From: an uncultured Collinsella sp.
GTDB lineage: Bacteria > Actinomycetota > Coriobacteriia > Coriobacteriales > Coriobacteriaceae
Reading direction: 5' to 3'
DNA: 64,000 nucleotides
Assembly (NCBI GenBank): GCA_934646815.1
Contig: CAKUEW010000005.1
Span: 26,663-90,662, forward strand
Every line of letters starts with the position of its first letter. The stretch's first letter is position 1. Shown piece after piece: positions 60,884 to 64,000 of the stretch. The translations under genes were made by a program, and so were the position numbers. Under the pieces are notes generated by a model. It saw only the letters and a list, made by a program, of their open reading frames with translations. It was not told the DNA's origin and searched no databases.

Positions 60884-61339
60884 TTATTGCCGCAACATGC
60901 TGGGGTCGAATTCGCTTGCTGGGATTACGCGGTAGCCGTGGCGGAGAAGCAAGTCGACAAAGACGCCGTTGCCCGCGACGAGCGTGCCGCTAAAGGTGCC
61001 GTCGTAGATACGGCCCGTACCGCACGAGGGGCTACGGTCCTGCAGGATGCACGCTGCAATCTCGGACGGCCCGCCCGCCTGCTCGCACATATCGAGCGCA
61101 CGCTGCGCACCCAGGCGAAACTCGCGATCGACCGATATGCCCTTGCAGGTACAGACTTCGCCCTCCACGATCTCGGACGGGTCGCGCGGCGTCGGCAAGC
61201 CGCCAAAGACCTCGGGACACACTAGCAGCACCTTGGTGTCCGTTCGCTCGCACGCCTCGACCAACTCGCGATGATAATTGTCACGCCCGTTGTACTTACA
61301 GCTCTCGCCCATCAAACAGGCGCTCACCACGATCTTCAT
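60884..61339 (-). CDS. DUF523 family protein
   Basis: 151 residues from ATG 61339 (SD GAGGTGG). Conserved family cysteines and loops: VSACLMGESCKYNGRDN, VCPEVFGGLPTPR, RSPSCGTGRIYDG. The repeated Cys motifs suggest metal or Fe-S binding, but no biochemical role is established for DUF523. It is convergent with the gldA-like gene and shares its terminator region. Confidence 0.9.
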   Translation of the reverse strand: MKIVVSACLMGESCKYNGRDNYHRELVEACERTDTKVLLVCPEVFGGLPTPRDPSEIVEGEVCTCKGISVDREFRLGAQRALDMCEQAGGPSEIAACILQDRSPSCGTGRIYDGTFSGTLVAGNGVFVDLLLRHGYRVIPASEFDPSMLRQ

Positions 61340-61360
61340 TAGCATCCCACCTCAAGCGAA

Positions 61361-61407
61361 ACGCCCCATTTGAGCATGTGCCTCTACATGCGTCTCAAAT
61401 GGGGCGT
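61361..61407. terminator. Nested palindrome between ftsH and the DUF523 gene
   Basis: Perfect 14-bp inverted repeat ACGCCCCATTTGAG/CTCAAATGGGGCGT (61361-61374 with 61394-61407) enclosing CATGT/ACATG (61375-61379, 61386-61390). It lies 27 nt after the ftsH stop. T-tail weak (GCGTTTCG). A terminator or another dispersed palindrome. Confidence 0.65.
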
Positions 61408-61433
61408 CAACGTTTACCAACCTGATAGCAACA

Positions 61434-63341
61434 CTACTGCTGCTTGGGCATCAGCGGATTCTCGCGCGTGAGGAGGTTCATGAACTCCTCGCCCGTGATG
61501 GTCTCCTTCTTGTACAGGTAACGAGCCAACTCGTGGAGCTTGAACTTGTTCTCCTTCAGGATTTGAAGGGCACGGTCGTGCGCATCCTCGATCAGCTTGG
61601 CAACGATTGCGTCCACGCGCTCGGCCGTACCGGGGGCGCAGGTGAGCGACGTGTCCTGGTTGAGGTAGGCGTTCTGAACGGTTCCCAGCGCCATCATGCC
61701 AAACTCATCGGACATACCAAAGCGCGTCACCATGTTACGGGCGAGCTTGGTAGCCTGCTCAATGTCGTTAGCGGCGCCAGTCGTCATCTCGCCAAAGATG
61801 AGCTCCTCGGCGGCGCGACCACCGCAGTAGACGGCGAGCTTGTCCAGGACCTCCTGGCGCGTGGTCAGGAAGCGCTCGTCCTCTTCGACCTGCATGGTGT
61901 AGCCCAGAGCACCGCTTGTGCGCGGAACGATGGTGATCTTCGTAACCGGCGCGGAGCCCTTTTGGCGAGCGGCGACGATGGCATGACCGATCTCGTGGTA
62001 GGACACAACCTGCTTCTCGTGGTCGGACAGCACCGTGGACTTACGCTGCTGACCAGCGATAACGACCTCCACCGACTCCTCAAAGTCATCCTGCGTGGCG
62101 CGCTTGCGACCCTCGCGGACGGCGCGCAGGGCGCCTTCGTTGATGATGTTGGCCAGGTCGGCGCCCGAGGCACCGGGCGTAGCGCGCGCGATGGCAGTCA
62201 GGTCGATCGGCGGCTGTGTCTTCACGCTCTTGGCGTGCAGCTCAAGGATGTTCTTGCGACCGGTCAGGTCGGGCAGCTCGACGGGAATGCGACGGTCAAA
62301 GCGGCCGGGGCGCAGCAGGGCGGGGTCCAGGCTATCGGGACGGTTGGTCGCAGCCAGAACGACGATGCCCTTGTGGTTGTCGAAGCCGTCCATCTCGGTC
62401 AGCAGCTGGTTGAGCGTCTGTTCGCGCTCGTCGTTGCCGCTAAAGCCGCCGCCATCGCGCTTCTTGCCGATGGTATCGATCTCGTCGATAAAGACAATGC
62501 AGGGAGCCTTTTCCTTGGCCTGCTTAAACAGGTCGCGCACCTTGGCGGCACCGCGGCCAACGAACATCTCAACAAACTCGGAACCCGAAATGCTAAAGAA
62601 CGGCACGCCCGCCTCACCGGCGACGGCCTTCGCAAGCAGGGTTTTACCGGTACCCGGAGGGCCCACGAGAAGGGCACCGCGCGGCAGTTTGGCGCCTATC
62701 TCCTCGTAGCGCTGCGGCTTCTCCAGAAAGTCGACGACCTCCTTGAGCGACTCCTTGGCCTCTTCCTGGCCGGCGACGTCCTTAAAGGTCACACCCACGT
62801 CTTTGGAGGCGATCACGCGTGCGCCGGACTTGCCCAGTCCGCCACCACCAAAACCGCCGCCGCCAAAGTTCATGGACGGGCCGTCATCGCCCATGGCCTT
62901 CTTCATACGACGGTTGAGCCACCAGCCAATGAGGAAGAAAATCGCCATGGGAAGGATGAGCGTGAGCAGGTAATAGGTCATGAGGCCCGAATTTTTATCG
63001 GGAACGACCGACTCCAGCGAAGCACCGGACTCGAGAACACGATCGGTGAAGCCAGCGTCGTTGGGCACGCCGGTCGTCTTGTAGGCGATGTTCTCGTCCT
63101 CACCCTTCTTGGTGTAATAAATCGTGTAATCGTCGGTGTTGTACTCGACCTTGTCGACGCTCTTCTTGTCGAGCGCCTTCACAAACGTAGAGTAATCGGT
63201 CTTCGTAATCTGCTGCGTGTGACCGATGTTGGGGAACAGAACGGTCGAGAGCACGAGGTAGACGACGAAGGCGATGAGCACGTAGAGGATCATATTCCGT
63301 CTACGTTTGTTGTCATCCATCTCCATCTGCTTGAACTCCAT
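61434..63341 (-). CDS. ftsH: ATP-dependent membrane zinc metalloprotease FtsH
   Basis: 635 residues as drawn; an ATG five codons in (63326) has GGAG upstream and may be the true start. Two membrane helices (about 17-36 and 121-140) flank an external domain. The AAA+ module has [30 protein letters not shown] and the second region of homology (RPGRFDRR). The protease has [10 protein letters not shown] (HExxH). It degrades misfolded membrane proteins and regulators. A Gly-rich linker ([14 protein letters not shown]) lies between membrane and AAA domains. Confidence 0.96.
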   Translation of the reverse strand: MEFKQMEMDDNKRRRNMILYVLIAFVVYLVLSTVLFPNIGHTQQITKTDYSTFVKALDKKSVDKVEYNTDDYTIYYTKKGEDENIAYKTTGVPNDAGFTDRVLESGASLESVVPDKNSGLMTYYLLTLILPMAIFFLIGWWLNRRMKKAMGDDGPSMNFGGGGFGGGGLGKSGARVIASKDVGVTFKDVAGQEEAKESLKEVVDFLEKPQRYEEIGAKLPRGALLVGPPGTGKTLLAKAVAGEAGVPFFSISGSEFVEMFVGRGAAKVRDLFKQAKEKAPCIVFIDEIDTIGKKRDGGGFSGNDEREQTLNQLLTEMDGFDNHKGIVVLAATNRPDSLDPALLRPGRFDRRIPVELPDLTGRKNILELHAKSVKTQPPIDLTAIARATPGASGADLANIINEGALRAVREGRKRATQDDFEESVEVVIAGQQRKSTVLSDHEKQVVSYHEIGHAIVAARQKGSAPVTKITIVPRTSGALGYTMQVEEDERFLTTRQEVLDKLAVYCGGRAAEELIFGEMTTGAANDIEQATKLARNMVTRFGMSDEFGMMALGTVQNAYLNQDTSLTCAPGTAERVDAIVAKLIEDAHDRALQILKENKFKLHELARYLYKKETITGEEFMNLLTRENPLMPKQQ

Positions 63342-63418
63342 CTATTGGGGTTGATAATGATGTTTAAAATACCCAACCCGTGCGGCGATAAACCGACATT
63401 CGCTACGAAAGGATAGAT

Positions 63419-63904
63419 ATGGCATCACTGGAAGTGGGCAAGGTTCAGATTTACACGGGCGATGGCAAGGGCAAGACCACGGCAGCGCTGGGATTGGCCC
63501 TGCGCGCTACGGGCTACGGTCTTAACGTGCTCATGTTGCAGTTTGCCAAGAAGCTGCAATGTGCCGAGCATGACGCAGCACCGCGCCTGGGCTTGCGCAT
63601 TGTACAGGCAGATCGCGATACGCCAGAGGCTTGCGCCGCGCAGATCATGGAGCTGGCCCGCGAGCAGATTTCGCAGGTAGACGTGCTTATTCTGGACGAG
63701 CTGGGCGAGGCCATGCGCCGCGGCTTTGTGACGCGCGAGGATGTCGAAACACTGATTGCGGCAAAGCCCGCCACCACGGAGCTCGTACTCACCGGCCGCG
63801 GCCTGCTGCCCCTCGCAGACCTCGCAGACCTGGTCACCGAAATGCGCCCCGTCAAGCACTACTTCGACGAAGGTCTCCTAGCCCGCCAAGGCATCGAATA
63901 TTAA
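63419..63904 (+). CDS. Cob(I)alamin adenosyltransferase, CobO/BtuR type
   Basis: 161 residues with SD GAAAGGA. P-loop TGDGKGKTTAALGLALRA, VLILDELGEAMRRGFVT and LTGRGLLP match CobA/CobO/BtuR. It adds the adenosyl group to cob(I)alamin or precursors. No other cobalamin genes adjoin it, so it may serve salvage. It is divergent from ftsH with a 77-bp gap. Confidence 0.92.
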   Translation: MASLEVGKVQIYTGDGKGKTTAALGLALRATGYGLNVLMLQFAKKLQCAEHDAAPRLGLRIVQADRDTPEACAAQIMELAREQISQVDVLILDELGEAMRRGFVTREDVETLIAAKPATTELVLTGRGLLPLADLADLVTEMRPVKHYFDEGLLARQGIEY

Positions 63905-63962
63905 CCCGGCACTTAGGGACGTTCCTTTTAATATGAGCAGGACATTGTCAAGAGGCAAAATC

Positions 63963-63994
63963 GGGCCTGGCCCCAACGATATGGGGTCAGGCCC
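63963..63994 (+). terminator. Hairpin at the right edge
   Basis: 12-bp stem with one G-T pair (63963-63974 with 63983-63994), loop AACGATAT, 58 nt after the cobO-type stop. The sequence GGCACTTAGGGACGTTCC upstream (63908-63925) again carries GGGAC and may be a fragment of a dispersed repeat. Confidence 0.6.
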
Positions 63995-64000
63995 TCTCCC

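Overview
The window is one stretch of a high-GC, gene-dense bacterial chromosome. It looks like a Gram-positive actinobacterium of the Coriobacteriia (Collinsella-like). The evidence is NNC/NNG-biased codons, TlyA, an HPr with both His15 and Ser46, an L,D-transpeptidase, a group-3 stress-type sigma factor, an ileS T-box leader and no outer-membrane genes. The taxon is inferred from content, not from a search. I see no prophage, IS transposase, CRISPR array, rRNA or defence island. The genes are ordinary housekeeping and metabolic genes. What is unusual is the set of dispersed palindromic elements between them.

Layout. 1-4.7 kb: the tail of a Lys/Ala-rich basic protein, a fused GH13-GH77 maltodextrin enzyme and an FmdB zinc ribbon. 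4.8-10.5 kb (minus): priA-def-fmt-rsmB. 10.7-15.7 kb: gltX (minus), metK and a one-chain iron-sulfur serine dehydratase (plus). 15.8-21.2 kb (plus): an L,D-transpeptidase and a MacAB-like ABC export system, facing a TetR gene. 22-25 kb (minus): a flippase-like membrane protein, tRNA-Glu and the CCA-adding enzyme. 25.3-33.2 kb: a complete fructose PTS island with two FruK-like kinases, ptsI, ptsH and a IIBCA permease, with a divergent RpiR-type regulator. 33.2-38.3 kb (minus): efp-asp23-nusB-xseB-tlyA-nadK-recN. 38.5-46.4 kb (minus): pepP, and alaS-ruvX-mltG-yqeG-aroK-aroB-like. 46.6-50 kb: a small AT-richer membrane gene, and a stress sigma operon. 50-56.3 kb (minus): rarA, a dGTPase-like HD protein, a prepilin peptidase, a glycosyltransferase, and lspA-rluD. 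56.4-64 kb: T-box-controlled ileS, a GldA-like dehydrogenase, a DUF523 protein, ftsH and cobO.

Main unusual observations. (i) At least five families of dispersed perfect or near-perfect palindromes lie between genes. Two large hairpins (13922-14042 and 29671-29818) share an asymmetric 82-83 nt core. All eight substitutions between the two cores fall in four base pairs and all preserve pairing, which is strong evidence for a selected structure. A third hairpin (7341-7442) looks like a deletion derivative. Nearly all families carry a GGGAC motif. (ii) The AroB-like protein beside an intact shikimate kinase lacks the zinc ligands and most active-site motifs of 3-dehydroquinate synthase. (iii) The RsbW-like partner of the sigma factor lacks recognisable ATP-binding boxes. 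(iv) PriA begins with a clamp-binding-type QLSLF peptide.
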